From positions 1 to 64,000 of the forward strand of contig NZ_JAALJI010000027.1 in NCBI RefSeq assembly GCF_011064595.1: 64,000 nucleotides of DNA, written 5' to 3'. The notes under the pieces were generated by a model, which saw nothing but the letters and a program-made list of their open reading frames with translations, was not told where the DNA came from and ran no database searches. Positions 29,032 through 39,715 of the stretch are shown here, in pieces (positions within the stretch are counted from its first letter, which is position 1; every line of letters starts with the position of its first letter). Origin of the DNA: Paludisphaera soli (GTDB lineage Bacteria > Planctomycetota > Planctomycetia > Isosphaerales > Isosphaeraceae). The translations under genes were made by a program, and so were the position numbers.

Positions 29032-31737
29032 TCAGGGGGTCGCCGGGGCCGCGCCACGGGCCTTGAGGACGTACCAGTGGGTGCCGCCGGCGGCGGGGAG
29101 CTTGATCCTCACGCGGCCGTCGACCGGCTCGGGGCGCGAGCGGGCGGCGACGCGGCCGTCGGCCGCCAGGGCCAGCAGCTCCAGGTCGGGGACATCGGTC
29201 TTCAGCTCGATCGTCCCGACGACCGGCTCGGAGAGGTATGCCACCTTCTTGTTCGGGTCGGCCATGGCGCGGGCGACGGCGGTGATCAGGACGAACCGCG
29301 ACTTCGCGAGCGGCTGGTCGTCGACGCTGGTGAGCGCGACGACGGCCTTCTTCGTCTCGATCGCGAACTTCGCGTCGGCCGTGGCGATCGCCTCGCCGCC
29401 GATCCACCCCGACGCCGCCTGGGACTTCGGCGCGTCGATCACCTGCAAGCCGCGCCGCCAGTCGCGGGTGATCTCGCCGGTGTCGGACCGGACGAACGTC
29501 TGGCCTTCGGGGATCAGGTCGCGGTCGGGGTCGTCCAGGACGGTCGCCCCCTCGGGAGTGGGCGTCGGCTTGAGCCAGGGGAGTTCGGTCGTCGCGGGCA
29601 GGCCGATCGTCAGCCGGCTCTGCTCGACGGCGGTGCGGATCGTCGCCGAGGTCGCCGGCGAGAGGTTCCGCCCGAAGAGCTGCTCCGGCGTGAGCGCCAG
29701 GTGGTACGCCCGGGCCGCCGGCGCGACGTGGCCCCGGCGGTAGAGCAGGGCGGCCGCCGGCATGACCCCGGACAGCGCGGGGTCGGCGAACGTCGACCAG
29801 GTCGAGGGGCCCCTCGGGCGCTTGAGGATCTCCTGCGAGTAGTTGTAGATCATGGGCGCGTCCCAGCCCTGGTGGGCCGCCGCGGCGGCCGTGGCGAGCG
29901 GGGCCGTGAAGCGGTCGTCGGCCGGGTAGGGGACGTTCCATTCGGTCACGCTCAGGGGCTTCCCCGCCACCTGCCCCGCGCCGATCCAGGGGATGAAGTT
30001 GGCCTCGTAGCGGGGGTCGGCGTCGAGGGCCTCGGCCTTGCCGTACGCGTGGACGTCGATCAGGTCGCCGTCGCTCAGCGAGGGGAGGATCCAGAGCGCC
30101 GAGTTCCCCCAGTAGTTGGTGGTGGCGGCCAGGCCCTGGAAGCCCAGCCGCCGCAGGTCGCCCAGGAAGGTCTGGTTGAACCGATGCTCCATGTCGCCGA
30201 GGAACATCTTGCTCGGGCCCGGCACCCACGTCTTGCCCACCTCGTCCGCCGACAGCCCGTGCTCGGCGGCGAACGCCTTGACCTCGCGAGTGAACAGGGC
30301 GTTGTGGAACGGCCGGTTCTGGTTCGCCAGGAACATGTAGCCGAAGTGGTGCGCCAGGTCGTTCTCGTTCGTGACCAGCACGGCGGCCACGGCCGGGTCG
30401 TCCTTGTAGGCCAGGCCGGTGTGCGGGTTGACGTGGGTCAGGTACGCCTCCTGAAACTCGCGCATCAGCCGCTGGACGTCGCCGTTGTAATACGAGTAGC
30501 CGACCGCCAGCCGCCGCGAGCCGTCGATCTCGGCCTTGCCCTCGACCAGGCCGTCGGCGTCCAGGAACGTGCGGCCGACTTGCAGGTCGAGCCAGACGTA
30601 GATCCCCTCGTCCTTCAGGCACTTGACCCACCAGTCAATCTTGTCCAGCTGCTCCGGGTCCAGCTTCCGCGTGGTCGGGGCCTTCACGCCGAAGATGTTC
30701 GGGGTCACCCACGACGAGTCGTGATGGTGGATCCGCATCAGGTTGTAGCCCAGCTGGGCCATCCGCTTCGCCTGCGTCGCGACCGACTCGCGGGGGGTCG
30801 TGAACAGGGCGTAGGCGGCCAGGTTCGCCCCCCAGAACCGCGCGGGGGATCCGTCGCCGCGGACCAGGCGGTCGCCGTCGGCCCGGACGCGGCCCCGGCT
30901 CCCGGCCGGGCGGTCGTCGGCGTTCAGGAACCGCAGGTCCAGCGGGCTGGCGTCCCATGCGAGCGCCTCGGGAAACCAGCCCTCGGGCCGCGCCGGGGCG
31001 TAGCGCTCCTCGGGCGTCAGGGCGCGGGTCGCCCCTTCAGGCAGGGTCAGCGTCAGCCGGAACGTCTTCACGCCCGCGTCCACCCGATCGGCCAGGAGGA
31101 ACATCCGGGCCCCGTTCTCGGGTTGGATCCGGGCCGCGCCCGGCGTCACCTTCAGGTCGATCCGACGCCCCGGGACCGGCTCCCACGACCACCCCGCCCC
31201 CTCGGGCAGGATCGACGGCGGCGGGGCCTCGCCCCCCAGGACGGCCGCATTCGGCTTGGTCGCCCATTGCAGCCCCCCGCCGACGGCCCCGGGGATGGAC
31301 TCGGCCGAGTCCAGCCGGAACTCCATCTCCACCACGTTCGGCGCGGGCGAGCGGTACTCGACCGCCACGTCGGTCTTCAGCTTCTCCACCTTCGCCGTCA
31401 GGCTCCCCCCGCCGCCGGGTTCGCGCCGGAACTCGACCTTCGACAGGCTCGACCACGACCACTTGGGGCCCCAGTAGGCCTGGCTCGACTCCAGGACCAC
31501 CGACCCTTTGCACAGCACCCGCACCGAGCCGTTCGGCAGGACCATCCACGTCCAGTCCCCGGCCGCGATCTCCGGGATCGGCCCCCGGGGCTTCGCCGCG
31601 GCCGTCGCCCGGCCCCCGGCCTGAGCCGCGGCCGTCGCCGACGCCCGCGCGCCGCCCGTCGCCGCGACGTGATGCAACGACCAGGCCAGCACCGCCGCCG
31701 CGATCGGCGACAGGGCGTAGAACAGGCGAGTCCTCAT
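29032..31737 (-). CDS. Secreted glycoside-hydrolase-like protein (clan GH-A TIM barrel)
   Basis: A 901-residue exported protein: signal anchor at residues 5-25 ([20 protein letters not shown]), a beta-rich N-terminal ~270 residues, then a TIM-barrel region ([39 protein letters not shown]). The two expected Glu are in [11 protein letters not shown] (near 457, acid/base position) and [11 protein letters not shown] (near 598, nucleophile position), as in clan GH-A. The last ~250 residues are beta-rich and end in a carbohydrate-binding-like module. The substrate is unknown; a cellulase- or mannanase-like action is one option. It is followed downstream by catalase and preceded by the di-heme dehydrogenase-like gene, with gaps that argue against one tight operon. 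Confidence 0.82.
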   Translation of the reverse strand: MRTRLFYALSPIAAAVLAWSLHHVAATGGARASATAAAQAGGRATAAAKPRGPIPEIAAGDWTWMVLPNGSVRVLCKGSVVLESSQAYWGPKWSWSSLSKVEFRREPGGGGSLTAKVEKLKTDVAVEYRSPAPNVVEMEFRLDSAESIPGAVGGGLQWATKPNAAVLGGEAPPPSILPEGAGWSWEPVPGRRIDLKVTPGAARIQPENGARMFLLADRVDAGVKTFRLTLTLPEGATRALTPEERYAPARPEGWFPEALAWDASPLDLRFLNADDRPAGSRGRVRADGDRLVRGDGSPARFWGANLAAYALFTTPRESVATQAKRMAQLGYNLMRIHHHDSSWVTPNIFGVKAPTTRKLDPEQLDKIDWWVKCLKDEGIYVWLDLQVGRTFLDADGLVEGKAEIDGSRRLAVGYSYYNGDVQRLMREFQEAYLTHVNPHTGLAYKDDPAVAAVLVTNENDLAHHFGYMFLANQNRPFHNALFTREVKAFAAEHGLSADEVGKTWVPGPSKMFLGDMEHRFNQTFLGDLRRLGFQGLAATTNYWGNSALWILPSLSDGDLIDVHAYGKAEALDADPRYEANFIPWIGAGQVAGKPLSVTEWNVPYPADDRFTAPLATAAAAAHQGWDAPMIYNYSQEILKRPRGPSTWSTFADPALSGVMPAAALLYRRGHVAPAARAYHLALTPEQLFGRNLSPATSATIRTAVEQSRLTIGLPATTELPWLKPTPTPEGATVLDDPDRDLIPEGQTFVRSDTGEITRDWRRGLQVIDAPKSQAASGWIGGEAIATADAKFAIETKKAVVALTSVDDQPLAKSRFVLITAVARAMADPNKKVAYLSEPVVGTIELKTDVPDLELLALAADGRVAARSRPEPVDGRVRIKLPAAGGTHWYVLKARGAAPATP

Positions 31738-31848
31738 CGGATGCGTCTCCCCGGACGGTCCCCACGCGCGGCCGCCGCGACCCCCGACGGCCGCCCGACC
31801 CCTCGCGCATCCTACCCGATCCCCACCCCGCCCCGAAACCCGCCCCCC

Positions 31849-34065
31849 TCAGCGCGACGGGGCCTGGGCGTGCGGCGGCGGGCCGGGGTCGGGCAGCTCC
31901 GCGATCCAGGCGCGGAGCAGGGCGACGGCGTCGTCGTCGACCTGGTTGGTCGCCAGCGGGGGCATCTGGCCGGGGCCCCGGCTCGCGACGCGGGAGAGCA
32001 GGGTCGAGCCTTCGGGGTCGCCGGGGGCGAGGATCTTCGCGCCCGGGGCGGCCAGGGCGTCCTGCTGGGGCGTCAGGTGGACCCCCAGCCGATGCGGGGG
32101 CGCGCCGGCCGTGAGGTCGATCGCCGCGTTCCCCCCGCCGGCCTCGACGTGGCAGCTCGCGCAGTTGGCGTGCAGGTAGGCCCGCGCCCGCGCCTCCAGC
32201 GTCGCCGACGCGTCGCGCGGGTCCGCCAGCCGGGGACGCCCCTCGCGCCGGGGCGGCTCGTTCGCGAAGAAGCCCAGCCGATGCAGCCGGTCCACCTGAT
32301 TCTCGGGCCCGGCGCCGTGGTCGAAGTCCCGGTTCATCTGCGGGGTGCAAAGCCCCAGGACGAAATTCGACGCCCGCGAGTGGCAGACCATGCACTCGGC
32401 GCGGCTGGGGTAACGCCAGGCCTGGTCGCGGCCGCCGCCGTCTCGGGTCCTCACTCGGAAGGTGCGGTCGAGGCCCTCCTTGGCGACGAGGATCGCGTCG
32501 GTCCGCTCGTCGTTCCAGGCGTAGGTGTAGCCCGTCCACTCGCCCTGCTCCTTGACCATCAGCCGGGTCTCGATGGGCGCGGGGGCGTCGCGGTCGTCGT
32601 CGGCCAGGTCGTACAGGAAGGTCTTCACCAGGACCGTGCGGTCGGGAAAGGTCCAGCCGTTCGGCTCGGCGTACTCGATCGTCTCCAGCCCGGGGACGGC
32701 CAGGAACCGCTCCTTGAGGGCGCCGTCCGACCACAGGGGCGCGTTCACGTCGTAGGGCACGGCCCCCGGCGCGGGGGTGCGGTCGGGCGTGGAGGCGAAC
32801 AGGCCGGTCTCGCTGAGCCTGCGAGGGAACCGCGCGGACGCCTCGGCGTCCTCCGGCGGCGAGGGGACGAGCCGGTGGAAAGCGTTCCGGTGGTCGATCA
32901 GGATCAGCTCGCCGGCCGAGTCGAGCCCGAAGCCCGTGAGCTGCAGCGGGGTGTCGGCGATCTCGCGGTGGAAGACCTTGCGGCCCCCCTCGACCTTCAC
33001 CCCCCAGACCTTGCCCGTCGAGTAATCCCCGTAGACGTAAGCACCCTTCAATTCGGGATGCCTCGAACCGTGGTAGACCAGGCCGCCGGTGAGCGAACGG
33101 GCCTCGGAGTGGTGGTGCTCGACGGTCGGCGGGGTCAGCGGCGCGTGGGCGAGCTTGCGGCCGGGCAGGAACGGGCGGCTCCCCTCGGTGACGCTCCAGC
33201 CGTAGTTCGCGCCCCGCTCGACGAGGTTGACGGTCTCCCAGAGGTCCTGGCCGTTGACGCCGGTCCAGAGCTGGCCGGTGGCCCGGTCGTACGAGAGCCG
33301 CCAGGGGTTGCGCAAGCCCATCGCCCAGGTCTCGGGCCTCGCCCCGGGAATGTGCGCGAAGGGATTGTCCGGGGGCGAGGAATAGGCCGCGCCCGGGGCC
33401 GGGCGGTCCACGTCGATCCGCAGGATCTTGGCGGTCAGGTGGGCGAGGTCCTGGCCGCGATCGTTGAGATCGGAGTCGGCCGTGCCGTCGCCGGAGCTGA
33501 CGTAGAGCATCCCGTCGCCGCCGAAGGCCACGTCGCCGCCGTTGTGGCCGTTCGACTCCCATTCGATGATCGTCAGGGCGCTCGCGGTGTCGATCGCGAA
33601 CGGGGGCCTGCGGTCGACCATGTAGCGGACGACGCGGGTGACGTGCGTCTCGTCCGGAAGCTGGGCGTTCATGCCCACATACAAGAACCCATTCCGGACG
33701 TAGTCGGGGTGGAAGTCGAGGCCGTAGGCGATCGTCGTCGGGCCGAAGTCCAGCAGGACGTCGAAGCGGTCCACGCCGGGATCGTCGGCCGCGCGCAGCA
33801 GCCGCCCCGGCGGCGCCCAGCCCCCCAGGTGCTGGAGGATCAAATAGGCGCCCGCCCCCGGCTCCTGCTCGAACGTCAAGGGTTGCTCGACGATCAGGTT
33901 CGGGAACGCCTTCACGGCGCGGTAGGGGGCCGGGGGCTCGGGCGAGCCGACCACCCGCGAGGTCGTCATCGGCGACCGTGGGGCGTGGCGGCCCTCGTCC
34001 TCGCACGCGAACCCGGCCGCGCCGGCCCCCGCGACGATCCAGACGACCAGCAAGGCGGTTCGCAT
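31849..34065 (-). CDS. PQQ-type sorbosone/glucose dehydrogenase-like protein with two c-type heme motifs
   Basis: A 738-residue exported protein (signal TALLVVWIVAGAGAAGFAC with a Cys that could be a lipobox). Residues about 60-400 are a six-bladed propeller of the glucose/sorbosone dehydrogenase type (YGLDFHPDYVRNGFLYVGM, VAFGGDGMLYVSSGDG, WAMGLRNPWRLSYD, GANYGWSVTEG). The C-terminal half resembles the SO2930-like di-heme cytochrome family, with CMVCH near residue 557 and CASCH near 635. It probably oxidises a sugar and passes electrons to its own hemes; cofactor identity (PQQ) is inferred from family. It lies upstream of the glycosidase gene, consistent with sugar breakdown outside the cell. 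Confidence 0.88.
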   Translation of the reverse strand: MRTALLVVWIVAGAGAAGFACEDEGRHAPRSPMTTSRVVGSPEPPAPYRAVKAFPNLIVEQPLTFEQEPGAGAYLILQHLGGWAPPGRLLRAADDPGVDRFDVLLDFGPTTIAYGLDFHPDYVRNGFLYVGMNAQLPDETHVTRVVRYMVDRRPPFAIDTASALTIIEWESNGHNGGDVAFGGDGMLYVSSGDGTADSDLNDRGQDLAHLTAKILRIDVDRPAPGAAYSSPPDNPFAHIPGARPETWAMGLRNPWRLSYDRATGQLWTGVNGQDLWETVNLVERGANYGWSVTEGSRPFLPGRKLAHAPLTPPTVEHHHSEARSLTGGLVYHGSRHPELKGAYVYGDYSTGKVWGVKVEGGRKVFHREIADTPLQLTGFGLDSAGELILIDHRNAFHRLVPSPPEDAEASARFPRRLSETGLFASTPDRTPAPGAVPYDVNAPLWSDGALKERFLAVPGLETIEYAEPNGWTFPDRTVLVKTFLYDLADDDRDAPAPIETRLMVKEQGEWTGYTYAWNDERTDAILVAKEGLDRTFRVRTRDGGGRDQAWRYPSRAECMVCHSRASNFVLGLCTPQMNRDFDHGAGPENQVDRLHRLGFFANEPPRREGRPRLADPRDASATLEARARAYLHANCASCHVEAGGGNAAIDLTAGAPPHRLGVHLTPQQDALAAPGAKILAPGDPEGSTLLSRVASRGPGQMPPLATNQVDDDAVALLRAWIAELPDPGPPPHAQAPSR

Positions 34066-34343
34066 CGGCGATGGCTCCGCGCGGGGGCCGGCGGGGGGCG
34101 TCCCCCCCCGGTCTCGGCTCCCGTGCCGGCGATTGAGGAAGTCTTGCGAGCGATGGGATGGCTTCGAGGGAAGCGAGGGCCGGGACGAAGGGAGAGGAGC
34201 CCGCGGCCGAGCCCCTATCTATGCCGCCCCCGGCCGCGTTTGGCAAGGGGCACGCAAGAAGATTTGGATTTATGGAGGCTTGTGCAATCCTTGCCCCATC
34301 AGGGCCTGCATGCTCGCCGGCGGCGAGGCCGACCTCGGAACGA

Positions 34344-35990
34344 TCAGTGGTCCGTGCCGGCGGCCCTGGCCGGGAGCTTGAGCTGCCCGCCCCGGCCGGC
34401 GACGACCTGACGGAGCCACTCCGGCGAGTAGCCGGGGGCCTTGGGGACGCCGCGCGCGTCCTTTTGATAGGCGTCGACGTGGTCGGTCAGCACCGACTGG
34501 GCCAGGGCCTGCCAGCGCCGGAAGACGGCGTCGGCGGTGGAGACGGAGTAGTTGGTGAGGAACGTCCGGGCGAGCGCCGGGTCGGCCTCGGCGAGCTTGG
34601 CGGCGGTCTCCTCGATCACCGGCTGCATCTTCAGCAGCGCCGCCTCCTGCTCGACCTGGGCCTTGCGGACGTCCGGATAGACGCGCGACCAGCGGTCGTA
34701 CGCCAGGTTCGACACCAGGTTCGTCACCCACCAGGCCGATTCCCACGAGAACTTCCCGTAGTCGCCGTTCGTGTACGAGGCGGGCAGCGCGTCGATCGCG
34801 CAGTAGAACGGCGTGAAGCACGAGGTCGACGCCTCGTCGGGCGTGAACCACGAGACGCCGCCGACGGCGTCCGGCAGGCCCGCGCGCATCTGGTTCACGA
34901 CCACGAAGCCGGCCTGCTGGGTGGAGATCGGCCGCTCCCACATGAACTCCTCGCCGTCGACCTTGAAGGTGAGGTCGCGGGCTCGGAGGGGGCTGCCGAA
35001 CGGGCCGGCGTCGACCCCCTTGGTCATGTCGTAGGGGGTCCCCTCGTAATGGTCGCGCATCAGGCCCATCACGTCGGCGACCGACAGCTGGGCGTCGGGC
35101 TTGATGAACAGCGGGTAGTCCTCGGACCCTTCCTCGCCGCGGAACCAGGCGTCGGAAAAGTTCGCCGAGGGGGCCGACCTCCGGTAGACGCTCCAGACCC
35201 GCCCGGCGCAGGCGCGGCGGGCCGAGGCGCCCTTGTCCGGGTGGTAGGCGTCGCGGTAGCTGAAGGGCTTGCCGGAGTCGGTCTTGTAGTACCCCCGGTC
35301 GACGGCGAACGTCACGACGTCGGGCGAGTACAGCCAATTCTCGGGGTCGTCCATCGGGAACGTGGTGATCCGGCTCATGTTCGCGTGGGCGGAGATGCAG
35401 CCGTCGGGCACGCGGGCGGCGACCCAGACGATCCCCTTGCCGCCGGGCCCCTTGCCGATCAGCTCCATCATCCAGGCCTCGCGCTTGTCGGCGATCGAGA
35501 AGGTCTCGCCGGAGCTGGAGTAGCCGTACTCGCGGCAGAGCGAATCGACCAGGCCGATCGCCTCGCGGGCCGTCTTCGCGCGCTGGAGGACCAGCATCAT
35601 CAGGCCGTCGTAGTCGAGCTGGCCGTCCGGGTCGACCAGCTCCGGCCGGCCGCCGGTGGTCGTCTCGACGAGCGAGAGCTGATGCTCGTTCATCAGGCCG
35701 ACGACCGTGTGGGTCGTCTCGGCCTGGCGGACCTGGCCCCGGACCTCGTCGTCCTCCCAGGCGCGGACGTCGACCATCGTCCCCGGCGCGTGCGTCCCGC
35801 CCGCCACCCGCAGCAGCTTCGGCAGGAACGGCGCGTCGGCCGAGTACGTCACCATCACCGAGCCGTCGCGCGACGCGCCCCGGCTCACCAGGATGCTCGT
35901 GCAGGCCGGCGCCGAGGCGACGAACGCCGCCGTCATCGCCAGCGCGCACGCCGCCGCCCCGACCCCTCGAACCGATCGATCCCGGATCAT
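34344..35990 (-). CDS. Peptidase family C69 (dipeptidase-type) secreted protein
   Basis: A 548-residue N-terminal-nucleophile hydrolase. The signal peptide (AACALAMTAAFVASAPA) ends at Cys30, the likely catalytic nucleophile exposed by processing (ACTSILVSRGASRDGSV). Other C69 features are THTVVGLMNEHQLSLVETT, a GYSSSGETFSIADKREAWMM segment and NMSRITTFPMDDPENW. Such enzymes cleave dipeptides; here the location is probably periplasmic. GGAGGTCGAC precedes ATG 35990. It is divergent from the dehydrogenase/heme gene at 36166, with promoter-like sequences for both between them. A 278-bp gap upstream of the sorbosone-dehydrogenase-like gene separates it from that gene. Confidence 0.92.
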   Translation of the reverse strand: MIRDRSVRGVGAAACALAMTAAFVASAPACTSILVSRGASRDGSVMVTYSADAPFLPKLLRVAGGTHAPGTMVDVRAWEDDEVRGQVRQAETTHTVVGLMNEHQLSLVETTTGGRPELVDPDGQLDYDGLMMLVLQRAKTAREAIGLVDSLCREYGYSSSGETFSIADKREAWMMELIGKGPGGKGIVWVAARVPDGCISAHANMSRITTFPMDDPENWLYSPDVVTFAVDRGYYKTDSGKPFSYRDAYHPDKGASARRACAGRVWSVYRRSAPSANFSDAWFRGEEGSEDYPLFIKPDAQLSVADVMGLMRDHYEGTPYDMTKGVDAGPFGSPLRARDLTFKVDGEEFMWERPISTQQAGFVVVNQMRAGLPDAVGGVSWFTPDEASTSCFTPFYCAIDALPASYTNGDYGKFSWESAWWVTNLVSNLAYDRWSRVYPDVRKAQVEQEAALLKMQPVIEETAAKLAEADPALARTFLTNYSVSTADAVFRRWQALAQSVLTDHVDAYQKDARGVPKAPGYSPEWLRQVVAGRGGQLKLPARAAGTDH

Positions 35991-36046
35991 GTCGACCTCC
36001 GTTCCCTTCCGCGCGGCCCGTCTCCCCGGCCTGAAATGATCTTCCG

Positions 36047-36075
36047 AAGATAAGTTCCCCCGTCCGGGCGCACAA
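36047..36075 (-). promoter_or_regulatory. Candidate promoter for the C69 peptidase gene
   Basis: On the minus strand TTGTGC (36070-36075) and TATCTT (36047-36052) are 17 bases apart, about 57 bases before ATG 35990. The local A/T content is higher than the surroundings. It is back to back with the promoter candidate at 36097-36124. Confidence 0.42.
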
Positions 36076-36096
36076 TCCCCGGGCCCGCCGGGACGG

Positions 36097-36124
36097 TTGC
36101 AACGCGGCCAGGCCTCGCTACAGT
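36097..36124 (+). promoter_or_regulatory. Candidate promoter for the membrane dehydrogenase/heme gene
   Basis: TTGCAA (36097-36102) and TACAGT (36119-36124) are separated by 16 bases and lie 41 bases before ATG 36166, which has an AGGAGG site. The arrangement is close to the sigma-70 consensus. Confidence 0.45.
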
Positions 36125-36165
36125 GGTCACATCCCGCCCGCAGGACCCGCCAGGAGGAAGCCGCC

Positions 36166-39087
36166 ATGTCGCCGCGCCCGACCATCCTCGCCGCCGTGCT
36201 GCTCGCCGCCGCGACCTCCGGCACGACGACGGCCGACGAGCCCAGGCCGCCGCTCGCGCCCGAGGAGGCCCGGGCGCTGTTCCGCGTCGACCCCGGGCTG
36301 AAGGTCGAACTGGTCGCGGCCGAGCCCCTGGTGATCGACCCGGTGGAAGTCGCGTTCGACGAGCGCGGGCGGATGTGGGTGGTCGAGATGCGCGACTATC
36401 CCAACGGCCCCCCCGAGGGCGGCCAGCCGCTGGGACGCATCAAGGTCCTCGAAGACGTCGACCGCGACGGCGCGTACGACCGGGCGACGGTCTTCGCCGA
36501 GGGCCTCGCCTTCGCCAACGGCCTGATCCCCTGGCGCGACGGCGCGATCGCGACCATGGCCCCCTCGGTGACTTTCCTCCGCGACGCCGACGGCGACGGC
36601 AAGGCCGACGCCCGCGAGACGCTCTACGAAGGCTTCGCCACCGGCAACGTCCAGCTCCGCGTCAGCCACCCGACGCTCGGCCTCGACGGCTGGCTCTACG
36701 TCGGCAACGGCCTGCGCGGGGGCAAGGTCGTCGCCGCCGATGCGCAGAGGGAGCCGATCGACCTCTCGGGCAAGGACCTCCGGTTCGACCCCACGCGCGG
36801 GCTGGCCGAGGCCGTCTCCGGCCCCGCGCAGTTCGGCCTGACCTTCGACGCCTGGGGGAACCGTTTCGTCTGCGACAACCGCCACCACCTCCGCCACGTC
36901 GCCTTTCCCGATCGGGCCGCCCGCCGCAACCCCCGGCTCGCCGCGCCCGAGGTGTTGCAGGACGTGCCCGTCGACGGCGAGGGGGGACGGGTCTTCCCCA
37001 TCAGCCGCTACTGGGTGACCTCGACCCTGCACGCCGGCCAGTTCACCGCGTGCTGCGGCGTGTTGATCTACGGCGGCGACGCCTTGCCGGACGCCTACCG
37101 CGGCGCGGGCTTCACCTGCGAGCCGACCGGCAACCTCGTCCACGCCGAGGCGATCGAGCCGAACGGCGCCAGCTTCCGCTCGCGGCCGATGCGCGAGGGG
37201 GTCGAGTTCCTGGCCTCCACCGACCCCTGGTTCCGCCCCGTGAACCTGACCGTCGGGCCCGACGGCGCGCTCTACGTCGTCGACATGTACCGCGCCGTCA
37301 TCGAACATCCCGAATGGATGCCCGAGGAGTTGAAGAACCGCCCCGACCTGCGGCTCGGCGACGACCGCGGCCGGATCTGGCGGATCGTCTTGGACAGCTC
37401 GAAGCCCGTCGATCCGGGGCGCCGCACCATCGCCCCCGAGGCCGACAAGCTCGCCCTGCTGGGCCACCCCAACTCCTGGCACCGCGACACGGCCCGTCGG
37501 CTCCTGAAGCAAGACCCCGAGGCGCTGCCGGCCGACCGCCTGGCCGCGCTCGCCGCCGGCGACGGCGACGGCCTGGCGCGCGTGCAGGCCGCGTGGCTCC
37601 TGGAGGGGGCGGGCCGGCTGACCGACGCGATCGTCGTCGCCCTGCTCGACGCCGGCTCCCCGCGCGTCCGCGAGCAGGCCGCGCTGATGGCCGCGACCCG
37701 GCCGATGAACGACGCGATCCGCGAGCGGATCGCCCGGCTGGCCGACGACGCCGACCCGCGCGTGCGGTTCCAGGCGGCCCTCGCGATGGGGGCTCGCCAC
37801 GACGCCGGCAAGGTCGGGCCGCTGACGACCATCGCGCTCGTAGGGGCGGGGGACCGCTGGACCCGGCTGGCCGTGGCGAGCGCCTTGCCCGACCACGCGG
37901 CCGACGTCCTCGCGAAGGTCCTCGAACGGACCGGCGACCAACCCGCCGACGCCGACCGGCTCGCGCTGATGAAGGAGCTGGCGGCGCTCGTCGGCGCGGG
38001 GAAGGAGCCGGCGGAGCTGGCGACGGCCGTCGCCGCGCTGGAGACCCTCGCCGGCCCCGCCGCCGACGCCTGGCGGCTGGCGGCTCTCGACGGCCTCGCG
38101 GAAGGGGTGACCCGCAGCCGGGCCACGTTCGCCCAGCTCCTGGAGAAGGCCCCCGCGCCGACCGCCGAGGCGATCCACGGCCTGCTCGCCCGCGCCTCGG
38201 CCGTCGCGACCGACGCCTCGGCCGACGCCCCCGGCCGGCTCGCCGCCGTCCGCCTCCTGGCCTTCGCCCCCGAGGATCAGGCCGTGCCCGCGCTCCGGGG
38301 CCTGCTGCTGGACGACCCCGACCAGGACGTGCGCGTCGCCGCCGCGCGGTCGCTGGGGAACCTCCGCCGGCCCGAGATCGCCGAGGTCTTGATCGAGCCC
38401 TGGCGCACCTACCTCCCCGCCGTCCGCCGCGCGGCGGCCGACGCCTTGCTGCGCGACCCGGCGCGCATCGGCCGGCTTCTGGACGCGATCGAGCAGGGGA
38501 AGATCCTCCCCGGCGACCTCGACGCCTCCCAGTCGCAACGCCTCCTGGCGCACGCGGACCCGGTCGTCAAGGAGCGGGCGGGCCGGCTCCTGAGCCGCCC
38601 CGGCGACCGTCGGCGGGCGATCGAGGCGTACGCGCCCGCCGTGGCCGCCGCCGGCGACGCGACCCGCGGCCGCGCCGTGTTCGAGGCCAACTGCGCCACC
38701 TGCCACCGCGTGGCGGGGGTCGGCGTGGACGTCGGGCCCGATATCGCCGACACCCGCGCCCGGACCCGCGAGGCCCTCCTCGCCGACATCCTCGACCCCG
38801 ACCGGGCCATCGACGGCAACTACGTCGCCTACGCCGTCGCCACCGCCGACGGCGCGGTCTACGACGGCGTCATCGCCGCCCAGACCGCGTCGAGCCTCAC
38901 CCTCAAGCGCCCCGAGGGGAAGACCGAGGTCATCCTCCGCTCCGCCATCGACGAGATCCGCTCCACCGGCAAGTCGCTCATGCCCGAGGGCTTCGAAGCC
39001 AAGATCGACGTCGACCAGATGGCCGACCTGCTCACCTTCCTCAAGGACTGGCGCTATCAGGACGGCGCGGTCCCGCTGGGGCGCTGA
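36166..39087 (+). CDS. PVC-type membrane-bound dehydrogenase with HEAT repeats and C-terminal heme domain
   Basis: A 973-residue exported protein. After the signal peptide (ILAAVLLAAATSGTTTA) comes the membrane-bound dehydrogenase domain (VDPGLKVELVAAEPLVIDPV, GRMWVVEMRDYPNGPPEGG, GPDGALYVVDMYRAVIEHP). A HEAT-like repeat region spans roughly residues 430-800. The C-terminal PVC-type heme-binding domain has CATCH near residue 843 with GVDVGPDIAD. This architecture is characteristic of Planctomycetes and Verrucomicrobia; the substrate is unknown, probably a sugar or alcohol. AGGAGG is 8 bases before ATG 36166. It is divergent from the C69 peptidase and convergent with the DUF4240 gene, so it is probably monocistronic. 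Confidence 0.95.
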   Translation: MSPRPTILAAVLLAAATSGTTTADEPRPPLAPEEARALFRVDPGLKVELVAAEPLVIDPVEVAFDERGRMWVVEMRDYPNGPPEGGQPLGRIKVLEDVDRDGAYDRATVFAEGLAFANGLIPWRDGAIATMAPSVTFLRDADGDGKADARETLYEGFATGNVQLRVSHPTLGLDGWLYVGNGLRGGKVVAADAQREPIDLSGKDLRFDPTRGLAEAVSGPAQFGLTFDAWGNRFVCDNRHHLRHVAFPDRAARRNPRLAAPEVLQDVPVDGEGGRVFPISRYWVTSTLHAGQFTACCGVLIYGGDALPDAYRGAGFTCEPTGNLVHAEAIEPNGASFRSRPMREGVEFLASTDPWFRPVNLTVGPDGALYVVDMYRAVIEHPEWMPEELKNRPDLRLGDDRGRIWRIVLDSSKPVDPGRRTIAPEADKLALLGHPNSWHRDTARRLLKQDPEALPADRLAALAAGDGDGLARVQAAWLLEGAGRLTDAIVVALLDAGSPRVREQAALMAATRPMNDAIRERIARLADDADPRVRFQAALAMGARHDAGKVGPLTTIALVGAGDRWTRLAVASALPDHAADVLAKVLERTGDQPADADRLALMKELAALVGAGKEPAELATAVAALETLAGPAADAWRLAALDGLAEGVTRSRATFAQLLEKAPAPTAEAIHGLLARASAVATDASADAPGRLAAVRLLAFAPEDQAVPALRGLLLDDPDQDVRVAAARSLGNLRRPEIAEVLIEPWRTYLPAVRRAAADALLRDPARIGRLLDAIEQGKILPGDLDASQSQRLLAHADPVVKERAGRLLSRPGDRRRAIEAYAPAVAAAGDATRGRAVFEANCATCHRVAGVGVDVGPDIADTRARTREALLADILDPDRAIDGNYVAYAVATADGAVYDGVIAAQTASSLTLKRPEGKTEVILRSAIDEIRSTGKSLMPEGFEAKIDVDQMADLLTFLKDWRYQDGAVPLGR

Positions 39088-39119
39088 ACCGGGCCGACCG
39101 GCGACTCGCCCGCCTTACC

Positions 39120-39632
39120 TCATTCCTCCTCGATCAAGGCGAACAGGCGGGGAAGGCGGCGGCGGGCCTCCTCGTCGTCGTCGTAGTCCCAGTCCACGCC
39201 GGCCAGTTCGGACTCCCCGCCCTCGACGGGGTAAGGGTCGTCGTCGTCCGCCCCGGTGACGTCCAGCCAGGCCTGACGGGCGGCGTCGTAGGTTTCGGTC
39301 TCGTACTCGACCCCCGGCTCGACGACGTCGGCGAGGCTGTCCGGTTCAGCCAGAGCCTTCTCGTACACGTCGCGGCCCATGCCGATCAGCCAGCATCGGA
39401 AGTAGTAGAATCCGTCGTCGGACGCGCCGCCGTTGATGAGATACGCCGCCCCCCAGAGGTCGACGGTGTAGGCTCGGGCCAGGAGCCGGTGGAAGCGGCC
39501 GTCCCACTCGACGATCTCGTCGGCCGGCAGGTCGCGCAGGGCGTCGGTCAGGCGTTCGGGCCACGAATCCGGATCTTCGCGCGCCGCCCCGCAGGTCTCG
39601 TCGATGATCCGCCAGAATCGGGCCTCGTCCAT
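39120..39632 (-). CDS. DUF4240 protein
   Basis: A 170-residue protein with the DUF4240 pattern MDEARFWRIIDETCGAA, ADEIVEWDGRFHRLLARAY, LWGAAYLINGGASDDGFYYF and RCWLIGMGRDVYEKAL. The very acidic C-terminus is typical. The family appears in many bacteria, sometimes as an immunity-like or stress protein, with no established function. ATG 39632 was chosen because GGGGAG precedes it and the domain starts there; an in-frame start at 39647 would add five residues. Confidence 0.88.
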   Translation of the reverse strand: MDEARFWRIIDETCGAAREDPDSWPERLTDALRDLPADEIVEWDGRFHRLLARAYTVDLWGAAYLINGGASDDGFYYFRCWLIGMGRDVYEKALAEPDSLADVVEPGVEYETETYDAARQAWLDVTGADDDDPYPVEGGESELAGVDWDYDDDEEARRRLPRLFALIEEE

Positions 39633-39715
39633 CGGTCTCCCCCTCATCCGGGCCTCGTCGAGGATCGGTCGTCACGCCCGACATCCTCGACGAGGGGGAC
39701 GCCCCGTTCAACGGG

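Noticed and set aside
29077-34410. A 1777-codon open frame on the plus strand opposite the glycosidase and dehydrogenase genes.
   Set aside because: It lies antisense to two well-supported exported proteins, and its translation is Gly/Arg/Val-rich with no domain. It is a typical high-GC shadow of the third-codon pattern.
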